A stretch of DNA of 46,395 nt. Origin: Bacteroidota bacterium (GTDB lineage: Bacteria > Bacteroidota > Bacteroidia > Flavobacteriales > Weeksellaceae). Each line of letters opens with the position of its first letter. Position 1 is the first letter of the stretch. The notes under the pieces were generated by a model. That model saw only the letters and a program-made list of their open reading frames with translations, did no database searches and was not told where the DNA came from. The DNA is taken from contig JAEWOD010000038.1 of NCBI GenBank assembly GCA_023461035.1, positions 1 to 46,395 on the forward strand, written 5' to 3'. Made by a program: the position numbers and the translations under genes. Of this stretch, positions 33,401 to 42,065 are shown piece after piece.

Positions 33401-34443
33401 TGAAAAGCAAACTTGGATTGATCATTTTATTATTTTGCACTCAAATTTTCGCTCAGGAATCAAGAGATTTGGATTACATCAGGAAGCATGCTCGACTTGC
33501 CGTTGAAGAAATGGAATTGTACAAAATCCCTGCAAGCATTACGCTTTCTCAGGGAATTCTGGAAACCGGAGGCGGACAAAGCAGGCTGGCGGAAATTGCC
33601 AATAACCATTTCGGAATCAAATGCAAAAGCCCGAAAGAATGGAGCGGCCCCACCATCAGCCATACTGATGATGCCCCAAACGAATGTTTCCGGAAATATG
33701 GTTCGGTACAGGAAAGCTACCGAGATCATTCCAAATTTCTGGCAGAAAGACCCTATTATAAAGATTTGTTCAAATTAAATTTACAAGACTACAAAGCTTG
33801 GGCACATGGATTGAAAAAAGCAGGATATGCGACCAATCCTAAATATGCAGGCATTCTGATTTCGAGAATTGAGAAATATAATTTAGATCAATTTGATAAA
33901 TTAAAACCCGAAGAAGTGCAGCAAAAACTCTTCGAATTATACGGTCAGACAGACGTAATCGCTCTTTCGGGAATCACTCAAACCACGACCGATGTGATTG
34001 CCGCCGCCGTTCCGGAGCCGGTTGCAACTGCCGTAATTACTTCTATCGAACAACCCGTCAAAAAAATCGAGGTAGAAGAACGTGCCAAAAATCCTTTGAT
34101 GCGCATCAAACGACATGCAGTCGGAGTCGATTATGTAGTTGCACTTGAAGGTGAATCAATTATTTCATTGGCTAAACTTTATGAATTTAAAACCAAAGAA
34201 TTAGCTTCTTTCAATGAACTTCCGGAAAACGGAAAACTAACACCGGGACAATTCGTGTTTTTAGGAAAAAAGAAAAACAAAGGTGCTTCAAAAAATTACA
34301 AAGTCCAGCAAGGCGAAACCATGTATTTGATTGCACAAAAAACCGGAATCAAACTTTCTAAATTATATAAACTCAATAAAATGGATGCGGGACAACAGCC
34401 CAAAGCCGGAACTGTCCTGAATCTGAAAACCCGAAAACGATAA
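33397..34443 (+). CDS. Exported glucosaminidase with LysM domains
   Basis: A 348-residue peptidoglycan hydrolase. After a signal peptide (to about residue 19), a FlgJ/LytG-type glucosaminidase domain spans about 28-170: ASITLSQGILETGGGQSRLA contains the catalytic Glu, with NNHFGIKC and YRDHSKFLAERPYY following. A Pro/Val-rich linker leads to a diverged LysM (near 245-290) and a clear C-terminal LysM (YKVQQGETMYLIAQKTGIKL, to the end). It should cut glycan chains in the periplasm. It starts inside the stop of the PLP-enzyme gene and ends one base before hemL, so all three form one operon. Confidence 0.92.
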   Translation: MMKSKLGLIILLFCTQIFAQESRDLDYIRKHARLAVEEMELYKIPASITLSQGILETGGGQSRLAEIANNHFGIKCKSPKEWSGPTISHTDDAPNECFRKYGSVQESYRDHSKFLAERPYYKDLFKLNLQDYKAWAHGLKKAGYATNPKYAGILISRIEKYNLDQFDKLKPEEVQQKLFELYGQTDVIALSGITQTTTDVIAAAVPEPVATAVITSIEQPVKKIEVEERAKNPLMRIKRHAVGVDYVVALEGESIISLAKLYEFKTKELASFNELPENGKLTPGQFVFLGKKKNKGASKNYKVQQGETMYLIAQKTGIKLSKLYKLNKMDAGQQPKAGTVLNLKTRKR

Positions 34444-34444
34444 A

Positions 34445-35725
34445 ATGATCTACCAAAGAAGCAGTGCCCTATTTCAGGAAGCGCAAAATTATATTCCCGG
34501 AGGTGTGAATTCGCCTGTAAGAGCCTTTAAATCGGTAGGCGGTGTTCCTGTTTTTATCAAAAAAGCATTAGGCGCTTATCTTTATGATGAAGACGGAAGA
34601 AGCTATGTGGATTATATCAATTCCTGGGGACCGATGATTCTGGGACACACACATCCGATGGTTTTGGAAGCGGTTACGCTCCAACTGGAAAAAGGTTTTT
34701 CCTTTGGGACGCCTACCGAATTGGAAACTGAAATCGCCAAATTCGTCGTGGAAAAGGTGCCGAATGTAGACAAAATCCGTATGGTCAATTCCGGAACAGA
34801 AGCCTGCATGAGTGCTATCCGTCTGGCACGTGGATTTACCGGACATGATAAAATCATCAAATTTGAAGGTTGCTATCACGGACATTCCGATTCTTTTCTG
34901 ATCAAAGCCGGAAGCGGCGCAGCTACCTTTGGAAACCCCAACAGCCCGGGCGTAACACAAGGAACGGCAAAAGACACTTTGCTGGCGCGTTATAATGATA
35001 TCGATTCTGTAAAAAATCTATTTGAAAATAATCCGGAAGAAATCGCCGCTGTCATCATTGAACCCATTGCCGGAAATATGGGATGCATAGTTCCTGAATT
35101 TGGGTTTTTGGAAGAATTAAGAAAACTATGTACATCCAATGGCAGTTTGTTGATTTTTGACGAAGTAATGACCGGATTCCGTTTGGGATTTGGAGGAGCA
35201 CAGGAAAGATTGAAAATCGATGCCGACTTGGTGACCTATGGAAAAATCATAGGCGGCGGATTTCCGGTCGGTGCTTTTGCCGGACGAAGTGAAATCATGG
35301 ATTATCTGGCACCGCAGGGCCCGGTTTACCAAGCCGGAACTTTGTCTGGAAACCCGATTGCCATGCGCGCAGGTTTAACTACCTTGTCTATTTTGAAAGA
35401 TGATTTGGAAATTTACAACCGAATTGATTCAACCACCAAAATCCTTCACGAAGAAATATCCTCACTTCTCACACAAAAAGGAATAGCTCATAGCGTTAAT
35501 CGTTTTGGTTCGATGATTTCTTTCTTTTTTGGAGAGGACAAAGTCCGGAATTTTGATGAAGCACAAAAAGCCGACCACGGATTATTCAATCAATTCTTTC
35601 ATCATATGCTGAAAGAAGGAATTTATCTACCTCCATCCGGATACGAAACCTGGTTTATTTCGGATTCAATTGGAAATGATGAAATCGAAAAAACATTGGA
35701 GGCAGCAGTGAAATTTGAAGCATAA
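34445..35725 (+). CDS. hemL: Glutamate-1-semialdehyde 2,1-aminomutase
   Basis: PLP enzyme that makes 5-aminolevulinate, the first tetrapyrrole precursor, by the C5 pathway. The 426-residue protein has the diagnostic N-terminus YIPGGVNSPVRAFKSVGG, NSGTEACMSAIRLARG near 118, DEVMTGFRLGFGGAQ near 240 and the PLP lysine in VTYGKIIGGGFPVGAFAG near 265. It is typical in length. It is the last gene of a three-gene run; the pairing with a glucosaminidase is positional and does not imply shared function. Confidence 0.97.
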   Translation: MIYQRSSALFQEAQNYIPGGVNSPVRAFKSVGGVPVFIKKALGAYLYDEDGRSYVDYINSWGPMILGHTHPMVLEAVTLQLEKGFSFGTPTELETEIAKFVVEKVPNVDKIRMVNSGTEACMSAIRLARGFTGHDKIIKFEGCYHGHSDSFLIKAGSGAATFGNPNSPGVTQGTAKDTLLARYNDIDSVKNLFENNPEEIAAVIIEPIAGNMGCIVPEFGFLEELRKLCTSNGSLLIFDEVMTGFRLGFGGAQERLKIDADLVTYGKIIGGGFPVGAFAGRSEIMDYLAPQGPVYQAGTLSGNPIAMRAGLTTLSILKDDLEIYNRIDSTTKILHEEISSLLTQKGIAHSVNRFGSMISFFFGEDKVRNFDEAQKADHGLFNQFFHHMLKEGIYLPPSGYETWFISDSIGNDEIEKTLEAAVKFEA

Positions 35726-35816
35726 TTACACTTATATTTTTGATTTAAATAAACTATACAATTAATTGAATTACAGTAAATAAATTAATTCACAAGAGTG
35801 TTTGGTTTAAAATAGT

Positions 35817-36929
35817 TCAGAGTAGATCCGCCAATTCCTCTCCCACCAAACTTCCGATTGCAACACCGGTTCCTGTAAGCCGGACACCACAATAAACATT
35901 TTCTGACAATTGTTTTACGATGGGATTTCGTTTTGCGCCCATCCCCATGATTCCACTCCAGCGATGTTCTATTTCAAATTTCTGATTTGGCAGGATGATT
36001 TCTTTTAAATAAGTTTCCAACCTGTTTTGAATACGCTCAGTTACTGCAAATTCGGTAGTTGTCTCACCTTCTATGTCCAGATTTCTCCCACCACCGAAAA
36101 GAATTCTATCCCCTATATTTCTGAAAAAATAAAATCCTTCATCCATGTGGAAACAACCTTTGAACGGAAGATTTTCAATCGGCTTTGTTACCAACACTTG
36201 CGCCCTTGCCGGCATTACATCCAGATCATAAAGTTGGCGCGTAAAAGCATTAGTACACAGAAAGACTTTATCAGAATTAAACTTAAATTTATTGTTTAAT
36301 TCAATTTCAACATTGCGCTCATTATCAATCACATTAACAACTTCAACATTATTGAGAATACTAATGTTTTCAGTAGTCACCAACCGCATAAATGCTTTCA
36401 TCATTTGGCCGGTATGAATCTGCCCTTCAAATGGAGTTTCTATCATTCCGATTGTATTTTCGAACCCAAAATTTTGATTTGATTTTTTGTATGGGTTTGC
36501 ATTGAAAATGGGAAAAAGCCATTGATTGATTTCATCGAGTTTGTCCAAACTTTTTTCCATCATTTCTTTATCCTGATTTCTGAAAATCTCATAACCGCCC
36601 CACTGATGATAATCGATTTTTTCATCTCCCAAAAGTTTGCGTAGCTTTTGTAATCCTTTCCACCGTCTTTCCACCAATTTATAAATTTCATCCTTAGGAT
36701 TAGACTCTAAATACCAAAGTATTTCCGAGAGGGTTCCGAAACACGCAAAACCGGCGTTTTTGGTACTTGCGCCTTCGGGCAGCATCCCTTTTTCGAGAAT
36801 CAGTATTTTGGCACCGGGATATTTTAATTTCAAATGATAAGCCGTGCTCAGCCCGACGATTCCACTTCCCACTATCACAAAGTCGACATTTCGGAAATAC
36901 GTATCCAGTTCCCAGTAACTCAAGTTCAT
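35817..36929 (-). CDS. FAD-dependent oxidoreductase, DAO family
   Basis: A 370-residue flavoprotein of the D-amino-acid-oxidase/glycine-oxidase family. The FAD-binding loop is DFVIVGSGIVGLSTAYHL near residue 16, the ribose-binding Glu ends LILEKG near 47, STKNAGFACFG near 56 resembles the substrate side of the DAO fold, and RLTGTGVAIGSLVGEELA at the C-terminus is the late FAD motif. The substrate is unknown (amino acid or related amine). ATG at 36927-36929. Confidence 0.88.
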   Translation of the reverse strand: MNLSYWELDTYFRNVDFVIVGSGIVGLSTAYHLKLKYPGAKILILEKGMLPEGASTKNAGFACFGTLSEILWYLESNPKDEIYKLVERRWKGLQKLRKLLGDEKIDYHQWGGYEIFRNQDKEMMEKSLDKLDEINQWLFPIFNANPYKKSNQNFGFENTIGMIETPFEGQIHTGQMMKAFMRLVTTENISILNNVEVVNVIDNERNVEIELNNKFKFNSDKVFLCTNAFTRQLYDLDVMPARAQVLVTKPIENLPFKGCFHMDEGFYFFRNIGDRILFGGGRNLDIEGETTTEFAVTERIQNRLETYLKEIILPNQKFEIEHRWSGIMGMGAKRNPIVKQLSENVYCGVRLTGTGVAIGSLVGEELADLL

Positions 36930-37067
36930 CTGAAAGAATTTATTTCAAAAATAGGATGATAATTTCAAATTACCACTCAAATTCCAAACAGAATCATTGG
37001 TGAATTCAAATCTACATTTCATATAAATTAACACTAAGAAAAAAAACATTTCATTATCTTTATTTTA

Positions 37068-37307
37068 ACGATCCGTATTCTTATTTTTTCTGTTTTGGTT
37101 TTGGGTCAAATGGTATTTGGTCAGAATAATTCTGTAATTTATCGGTTTATTGAAACAAAAAATTCTTTTCAGACTTTACAGGAAATGGATAAAATCACAG
37201 TTTTGTTCCGGAAAGACGTTCAGCAGGTAAAGGAAATCAATGAAGACAAATCGTTTCCGGATATTGACACCTTTATAGAGAATTATTTAGAAAAATTATC
37301 CACATGA
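37068..37307 (+). CDS. Small exported protein lacking a usual start codon
   Basis: A frame whose residues after position 37095 read LGQMVFGQNNSVIYRFIETK and end with ENYLEKLST. Upstream, in frame, the codons from ACG 37068 give IRILIFSVLVLGQMVFGQ, a good signal peptide. An ATG at 37068 would complete the gene, but the sequence has ACG; a TTG at 37095 would cut the signal. Either translation starts at ACG/ATT, or the start was recently lost. The stop overlaps the cupin start (ATGA), which argues for a real coupled gene. Confidence 0.45.
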   Translation, partial: TIRILIFSVLVLGQMVFGQNNSVIYRFIETKNSFQTLQEMDKITVLFRKDVQQVKEINEDKSFPDIDTFIENYLEKLST

Positions 37308-37927
37308 AAAGACGAATTTTTTTGGCTGCATCTTTACTCGCTGCACCCTTTGCTACTTTTGCAAAATGGACAGAGCTTCTTTCTTTTAAAAAGCAAAAAA
37401 AATCTCTGATAGTCCGTTCCGGCGAAAGCCGATTTTTCGGCAAAGACACTACTTCAGATGCCCATTTCGGGCGCTGTATCCTTTCTTCTGCCGACACAGA
37501 CAACCAGCTTTACATAGCAGGAGGAACTAAAAACGGCTATAAAGAGAAAGGAGGTCCCGGCTTGCATATCCACTATTCAGACGACGAAATTTTTTATGTC
37601 GTATCAGGAGAATTTTTATTCCAGATTGAAGAAGAATATTTTCTCGGGAAAACCGGTGATACTGTTTTTGTTCCGAAGGGAATTGCTCATACATACGCCA
37701 ATCCTATAGAGAATAATCCCGGCGAACTCTTAGTCATTCACAACCCTATTTCTCCAAATTTGGAAAAATTCTATGCGGTTTTCAGTAAATTAGGCTATAT
37801 GAACGAACAAATGTTAAAGGATAATTTCGAGCCGGAAGTTCTGGAAGATCTGATGAAAAACAATGAATTTGTAGGGCCGCCGATTGATATAGAAATAGCT
37901 TTAAAAAATATCCTTGCCAAAAAATAA
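37304..37927 (+). CDS. Exported cupin-domain protein
   Basis: A 207-residue protein. The N-terminus KRRIFLAASLLAAPFATFA is a signal peptide with an RRxFL core that could use the Tat pathway. The cupin core follows: GLHIHYSDDEIFYVVSGEF near residue 88 (motif 1, His-x-His...Glu metal ligands) and GDTVFVPKGIAHTYAN near 122 (motif 2, His ligand). It is probably a metal-binding beta barrel in the periplasm; substrate unknown. The start overlaps the stop of the small upstream gene. The stop codon TAA lies at the first bases of a dispersed repeat. Confidence 0.85.
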   Translation: MKRRIFLAASLLAAPFATFAKWTELLSFKKQKKSLIVRSGESRFFGKDTTSDAHFGRCILSSADTDNQLYIAGGTKNGYKEKGGPGLHIHYSDDEIFYVVSGEFLFQIEEEYFLGKTGDTVFVPKGIAHTYANPIENNPGELLVIHNPISPNLEKFYAVFSKLGYMNEQMLKDNFEPEVLEDLMKNNEFVGPPIDIEIALKNILAKK

Positions 37928-37971
37928 GAGCCTTAAAAATATATTTCGGTAAAATTTAAACAGGCTCTAAG
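37925..37971 (+). repeat. Dispersed palindromic repeat, copy C (short form)
   Basis: Ends AGAGCC and GGCTCT are perfect inverses, with the TATTTCGGTAAAATT hairpin between. It has the core of copy A but lacks the outer arm. It begins at the stop codon of the cupin gene. Confidence 0.8.
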
Positions 37972-38051
37972 ATATTTCCACTTTTCACTATAAAAATCAG
38001 GATGAAAGGATTTAGAAGAAATAGAATTTTAATTTTCAGTAATTTTGAATT

Positions 38052-38378
38052 ATGGATTTACGAGATCAACTGAAAAATTTATTTCCCGACCATGTTTCTT
38101 CTGAAGAAGAAACAACCGAACCGGAAAACGAAATCTGGATGCAGGACGAACCTATCATCTGCAAATATGAGAAACGAAACGGAAAGCCTCAAACCATTTT
38201 AGAGGGATATACCGGAGCCGATGAAGATTTCAAACAATTGGCGAAGGAGATCAAAAAACTATTGAGTGTGGGCGGGAGTTTTAAAGATGAAAAAATCATC
38301 ATACAGGGAGATTATCGTGATAAAATCATGCAGTTCCTGAAAGACAAAGGTTTTAAAGTAAAGCGCGTAGGAGGCTGA
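38052..38378 (+). CDS. SUI1/eIF1-like translation factor (YciH family)
   Basis: A 108-residue protein with an acidic N-terminal extension and a C-terminal SUI1 domain: GKPQTILEGYTGADEDFKQL near residue 46, SVGGSFKDEKIIIQGDYRDK near 73 and a KGFKVKRVGG end. Bacterial members may affect start-codon selection, but their role is not settled. The gene ends just before a shared bidirectional terminator. Confidence 0.9.
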   Translation: MDLRDQLKNLFPDHVSSEEETTEPENEIWMQDEPIICKYEKRNGKPQTILEGYTGADEDFKQLAKEIKKLLSVGGSFKDEKIIIQGDYRDKIMQFLKDKGFKVKRVGG

Positions 38379-38386
38379 TTCTACAC

Positions 38387-38421
38387 AAAAAAACCGGAAC
38401 AGTAAATGTTTCGGTTTTTTT
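38387..38421. terminator. Bidirectional terminator between convergent genes
   Basis: A 15-bp stem with one mismatch (38387-38401 with 38407-38421), loop GTAAA. A-run and T-run ends serve both strands: SUI1 (plus, ends 38378) and the GreA-like gene (minus, ends 38426). Confidence 0.85.
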
Positions 38422-38425
38422 AGTA

Positions 38426-38800
38426 TTATGCCATTTCGACCTTTAAAATTTCTATTTTTCTTTGGCCATTTCTGAAAGGCCAATTGATGATATTCCCCAC
38501 TTTATAACCAATAGTTGCGAGCGCGATGTCTGAAGTTATGGAATACTTTCCTTTCTTTTTTCTTTCCTTATTGGAATCTACAAAAGTAAATACTTCCTCT
38601 GTATTTGTGGAATGATCTTTTAAAGTCACCTGTCTGTTTACAGTAACCACATCATCGGGAAGCTCTTTCCTGAGTACTTGTTTTGCATTTTTAAGCTTGG
38701 CGGTCAATAATTCTTCTTCGGCTTTTGTAACTTTTTTTCTTCTGATTTGGTCTTTTACTAAATCGTAAATTCCTGTTGTAACTATTATATTTTCTGACAT
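38426..38800 (-). CDS. GreA/GreB-family C-terminal-domain protein
   Basis: A 124-residue protein with the GreA/GreB C-terminal domain: DVVTVNRQVTLKDHSTNTEE near residue 50 and SITSDIALATIGYKVGNIIN near 85. The N-terminal part is too short for the long coiled coil of true GreA, so transcript cleavage is doubtful; it could act like Rnk by contacting RNA polymerase (inference). The start is the ATG before SENIIVTTGIYD; an in-frame TTG further upstream adds no conserved residues. Confidence 0.8.
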   Translation of the reverse strand: MSENIIVTTGIYDLVKDQIRRKKVTKAEEELLTAKLKNAKQVLRKELPDDVVTVNRQVTLKDHSTNTEEVFTFVDSNKERKKKGKYSITSDIALATIGYKVGNIINWPFRNGQRKIEILKVEMA

Positions 38801-39232
38801 GATTTCTATTTTTTTTACTATGCGGCATCCGTAAAGACTCAATCAATTTATTTCAACTCAATGATGAAACAATTGCGAAAATGCCGGATTTAATAAATTT
38901 TAAAATCTGAAAATCCCCTGTCTTGAGTCCGGACAGGGTTTATAAAATAAACTCTTTGGAGTCTTGTAGAAAAATATCATCAAGCAGATATGACAACGAC
39001 GACAAAATGCCCGTTTTAAAAATTTCAAAATAAAAAACCGTTGTCATAGTTTAAAAATTCAAGAACCGCGAAGTTACGATTTAAAGTCTGGGTTTCCAAG
39101 CATTTAAATAGGATAAAACGCAGGGATTTCCTAAATTTCTTTTAACAAACTTCTCCAAAGTTAAGCCAGTTATTTTTTCTTTTCTTTCTCTATAATTGTG
39201 TAATTTCACACTCCGAAAGCAAACAGAAATCC
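38801..39232. other. Long intergenic region with two stem-loops
   Basis: This 432-bp gap between divergent genes has no convincing frame. It holds stem CCCTGTC/GACAGGG (38916-38922 with 38932-38938) and a perfect 10-bp inverted repeat TATGACAACG/CGTTGTCATA (38989-38998 with 39039-39048) enclosing 40 AT-rich bases. Both could be regulatory for the serine dehydratase gene or be remnants of repeats. Confidence 0.5.
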
Positions 39233-40648
39233 ATGAAGTCGATAAGCGTTTTTGAAATCATAAAAGTTGGTATAGGCCCTTCCAGTTCCCACACTATGGG
39301 TCCATGGAACGCTGCCGAAATGTTTCTCAATTTAATCCGTGAAAAAAAGGCTGTTTCAGAAGTAAAAGAAGTTTTTGTAGAGTTTTACGGATCGCTTGCT
39401 AAAACCGGAATCGGTCATGGAACGGACATTGCAGGCATGCTTGGCTTGGCTGGTGAAAATTTCAAAACCATTGATACAACCAAAATTGACGAAAGAATAA
39501 ATGCAATCAAAACCTCTGAAAAAATTGTTTTGGGTGGTGAAAAGGAAATTCCTTTTGTATATGGGTATCATTTGGTTTTGAACAAACAAGAAAGTCTCCC
39601 CTTCCATCCAAATGGTATGATTTATAAAGCCAAATTTGAAGATGGCTCCGAATTGACGCAAGACTATTATTCTGTCGGGGGTGGATTTGTAGCGACACGT
39701 GAAGAAATTTCGGTTGAAAGTTTATGCATCAGGACACTTTATCCTTGTCATCATGGCGTGGATGTTTTGCATTATTGTAACAAACTGGAAATTTCGTTTT
39801 CTGATTTGATTTATTTAAATGAAGAAAGTTGGCGAAGTCGAGAAGAAACAAGTGCCGAGGCAGTTTTCATTTGGAAACAGATAAAAGAATGTATTTACAA
39901 AGGCGTTAACAAAGAAGGAATTCTACCGGGCGGCCTTAAGGTAAGCCGTCGTGCTGCCGGTCTCAATCGAAAATTATTGGGTGATAAAATCTATAAAAAT
40001 ATAAATGAATGGTTTCAAATGGTCGTAGATGCCGAAGAAACTTTTGTCAATATCAATAAATGGGTTTCCTGTTTTGCATTGGCGGTAAATGAAGAAAATG
40101 CCAGCTTCGGACGAATTATTACTGCCCCAACCAATGGTGCCAGCGGAGTAATTCCGGCTGTTTTGATGTATTCGCAAGCCTTTACGGAATTTACCGGAGA
40201 TGAAAACATCATCCGGTTTTTATTGGTTGCCGGCGAAATCGGGACTTTATTTAAGAAAAATGCTACGATTTCAGCCGCAATGGGTGGCTGCCAAGCAGAA
40301 ATAGGCGTTTCGTCGGCAATGGCAGCAGCCGGTTTGACCGAAATCATGGGCGGTTCTCCCGCTCAGGTTTTGATGGCAGCTGAAATCGCTATGGAACATC
40401 ATTTGGGAATGACTTGTGACCCGATTGCCGGGCTGGTTCAGATTCCTTGTATCGAAAGAAATTCGATGGGTGCCATAAAGGCAATTACTGCAGCCAATAT
40501 CGCAATAGAAAGCGATCCGGAAAAAGCAAGAGTTACGCTGGATGAAGTGATTCAGTCTATGTGGGAAACGGCACAAAGCATGAGTGACCGCTTCAAGGAA
40601 ACATCGGAAGGTGGGTTGGCTATTGCTGTGAATGTAGCTGAATGTTAA
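39233..40648 (+). CDS. L-serine ammonia-lyase (single-chain, iron-sulfur)
   Basis: Deaminates L-serine to pyruvate and ammonia using a [4Fe-4S] cluster. The 471-residue protein joins the beta-like domain (N-terminus VGIGPSSSHTMGPWNAAE) and the alpha domain (GASGVIPAVL near 302, CQAEIGVSSAMAAAGL near 353, CDPIAGLVQIPCIERN near 395). The last two supply the expected cluster Cys. The full single-chain length is typical of the fused form. The gene stands alone with a long leader. Confidence 0.95.
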   Translation: MKSISVFEIIKVGIGPSSSHTMGPWNAAEMFLNLIREKKAVSEVKEVFVEFYGSLAKTGIGHGTDIAGMLGLAGENFKTIDTTKIDERINAIKTSEKIVLGGEKEIPFVYGYHLVLNKQESLPFHPNGMIYKAKFEDGSELTQDYYSVGGGFVATREEISVESLCIRTLYPCHHGVDVLHYCNKLEISFSDLIYLNEESWRSREETSAEAVFIWKQIKECIYKGVNKEGILPGGLKVSRRAAGLNRKLLGDKIYKNINEWFQMVVDAEETFVNINKWVSCFALAVNEENASFGRIITAPTNGASGVIPAVLMYSQAFTEFTGDENIIRFLLVAGEIGTLFKKNATISAAMGGCQAEIGVSSAMAAAGLTEIMGGSPAQVLMAAEIAMEHHLGMTCDPIAGLVQIPCIERNSMGAIKAITAANIAIESDPEKARVTLDEVIQSMWETAQSMSDRFKETSEGGLAIAVNVAEC

Positions 40649-40872
40649 TGAATTAGATTTATTCCAAAATAAAAGGGGATCTACTAAAGGCATTGTTGCA
40701 CTTCAAATGAACCTTAATTGCATTGGCTAATTAAAATTCGGTGGCAGAAAAGCAATTGACCTAAAATGACCCCCAAAATAGAATAATAATATAAAATATT
40801 ATCCAATTTCTTAGTGAATCAAAGATACAAAATAATTCGATTTTGAAATCTAATGTGTTAATCTTTCAATTG

Positions 40873-41922
40873 TTAAAGTTTTTCTTTGTGTAGACTTGAA
40901 GGTTCGGATGTGCGGTTGGAAAACTCCAATTTGTAAATCCGGAACAACCAGAAAAAAATCGAAAGTAAAATCGGCCCGAAAATGATTCCGATGAATCCAA
41001 AGATATTGACACCTATAATCACACCGAAAATAGTAACCAAAGGATGGACATCGGCCATTACTTTCTGGGTCCATAACCGAAATAAGTTATCAGAAAAACC
41101 TACCACGATCATACAATAAGCAAATAATAAATAAGCATTGGTCGTTTCACCGCTTGCTAGCATATAAATTACAGCCGGAATATAAATAATTGCTGCACCC
41201 ACCACAGGAAGCATCGCTCCAAAAATAGTTAGAATGAACCAGCTAAATGCACCATCCAATCCAAATATCAGATAACCAACATAGGCGACGATGGATTGCA
41301 ACAAAGCCACTACCGGAACACCAACGGCATTTGAAATGACCAAATCGCGCAAATCTTTATTTAAAATTACCAGATTTTCTGTTTTCAAAGGAATGTTGTC
41401 ATAAAACCAGTTTTCCATTTTCCGGTAATTCATCAGCATAAAATACAAAATCAGGTAGGCTATACCGATCTGTAAAAGCCCGTTGATAGAAGTATTGAGG
41501 ATTTGTTGCACGACTTTTATGATAACCGAAGAAACATCTCCCAAATTGATTTCTTTCAAAATATCGATTCCGAATTCGTTATTGATCTGAGCAAGCCCCA
41601 ATTCTATTTTCTTTTGAATCTCGTCTTTGCTGTTTATCGCATCGCTCACACGTTCAGTCAACATATTAATAAGAAAAAAAAGCGGGGTAACGATGAGCAG
41701 AATACTACTTAGCATGAGCAGAATAATAGATAAAAGTTTGTTCATCTTCCATTTATACATCATCCAACGCAGTGGATGAATCAATAATACATACAAACAA
41801 AAGGCACCTAAAAAACCAGGAATAAACAATACCAAATTATAGCCTATCAAAACAAACATTAAAATGCCTATCAAAATGAAAAATATTTGTCTTAAAATAC
41901 TGTTGGGGATGTATTTAGTCAT
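40873..41922 (-). CDS. AI-2E/PerM family transporter
   Basis: A 349-residue membrane protein with about eight helices. Pairs of helices flank a soluble stretch (residues about 85-140). VVGAAIIYIPAVIYMLASGE near 240 and GVIIGVNIFGFIGIIFGPIL near 305 match the family's conserved late region. Members export signals, lipids or ions; substrate cannot be assigned. It stands alone, convergent with serine dehydratase. The 224 bp after its stop contain no clear gene. Confidence 0.9.
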   Translation of the reverse strand: MTKYIPNSILRQIFFILIGILMFVLIGYNLVLFIPGFLGAFCLYVLLIHPLRWMMYKWKMNKLLSIILLMLSSILLIVTPLFFLINMLTERVSDAINSKDEIQKKIELGLAQINNEFGIDILKEINLGDVSSVIIKVVQQILNTSINGLLQIGIAYLILYFMLMNYRKMENWFYDNIPLKTENLVILNKDLRDLVISNAVGVPVVALLQSIVAYVGYLIFGLDGAFSWFILTIFGAMLPVVGAAIIYIPAVIYMLASGETTNAYLLFAYCMIVVGFSDNLFRLWTQKVMADVHPLVTIFGVIIGVNIFGFIGIIFGPILLSIFFWLFRIYKLEFSNRTSEPSSLHKEKL

Positions 41923-42065
41923 TGGTCAAAGTTTTAATTCAAATTTAAATGAATTATAGATACAATTTATTTTTCTTTTCTATTTAACAGTATTTCTTTG
42001 AAAATCATGTTAAAAATTCTTTTCTATTCAAAATTCAATTAATTTTACTTGGCATAATTGGGTCA

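Noticed and set aside
40271..40693. Long frame antisense to L-serine dehydratase
   Set aside because: It lies fully opposite a well-conserved gene, and its composition is that of a reversed coding strand.
40680..40790. GGCATTGTTGCAC-like stretch suggesting an insertion-sequence end
   Set aside because: No matching inverted end, target duplication or transposase fragment is visible in the 224-bp gap.
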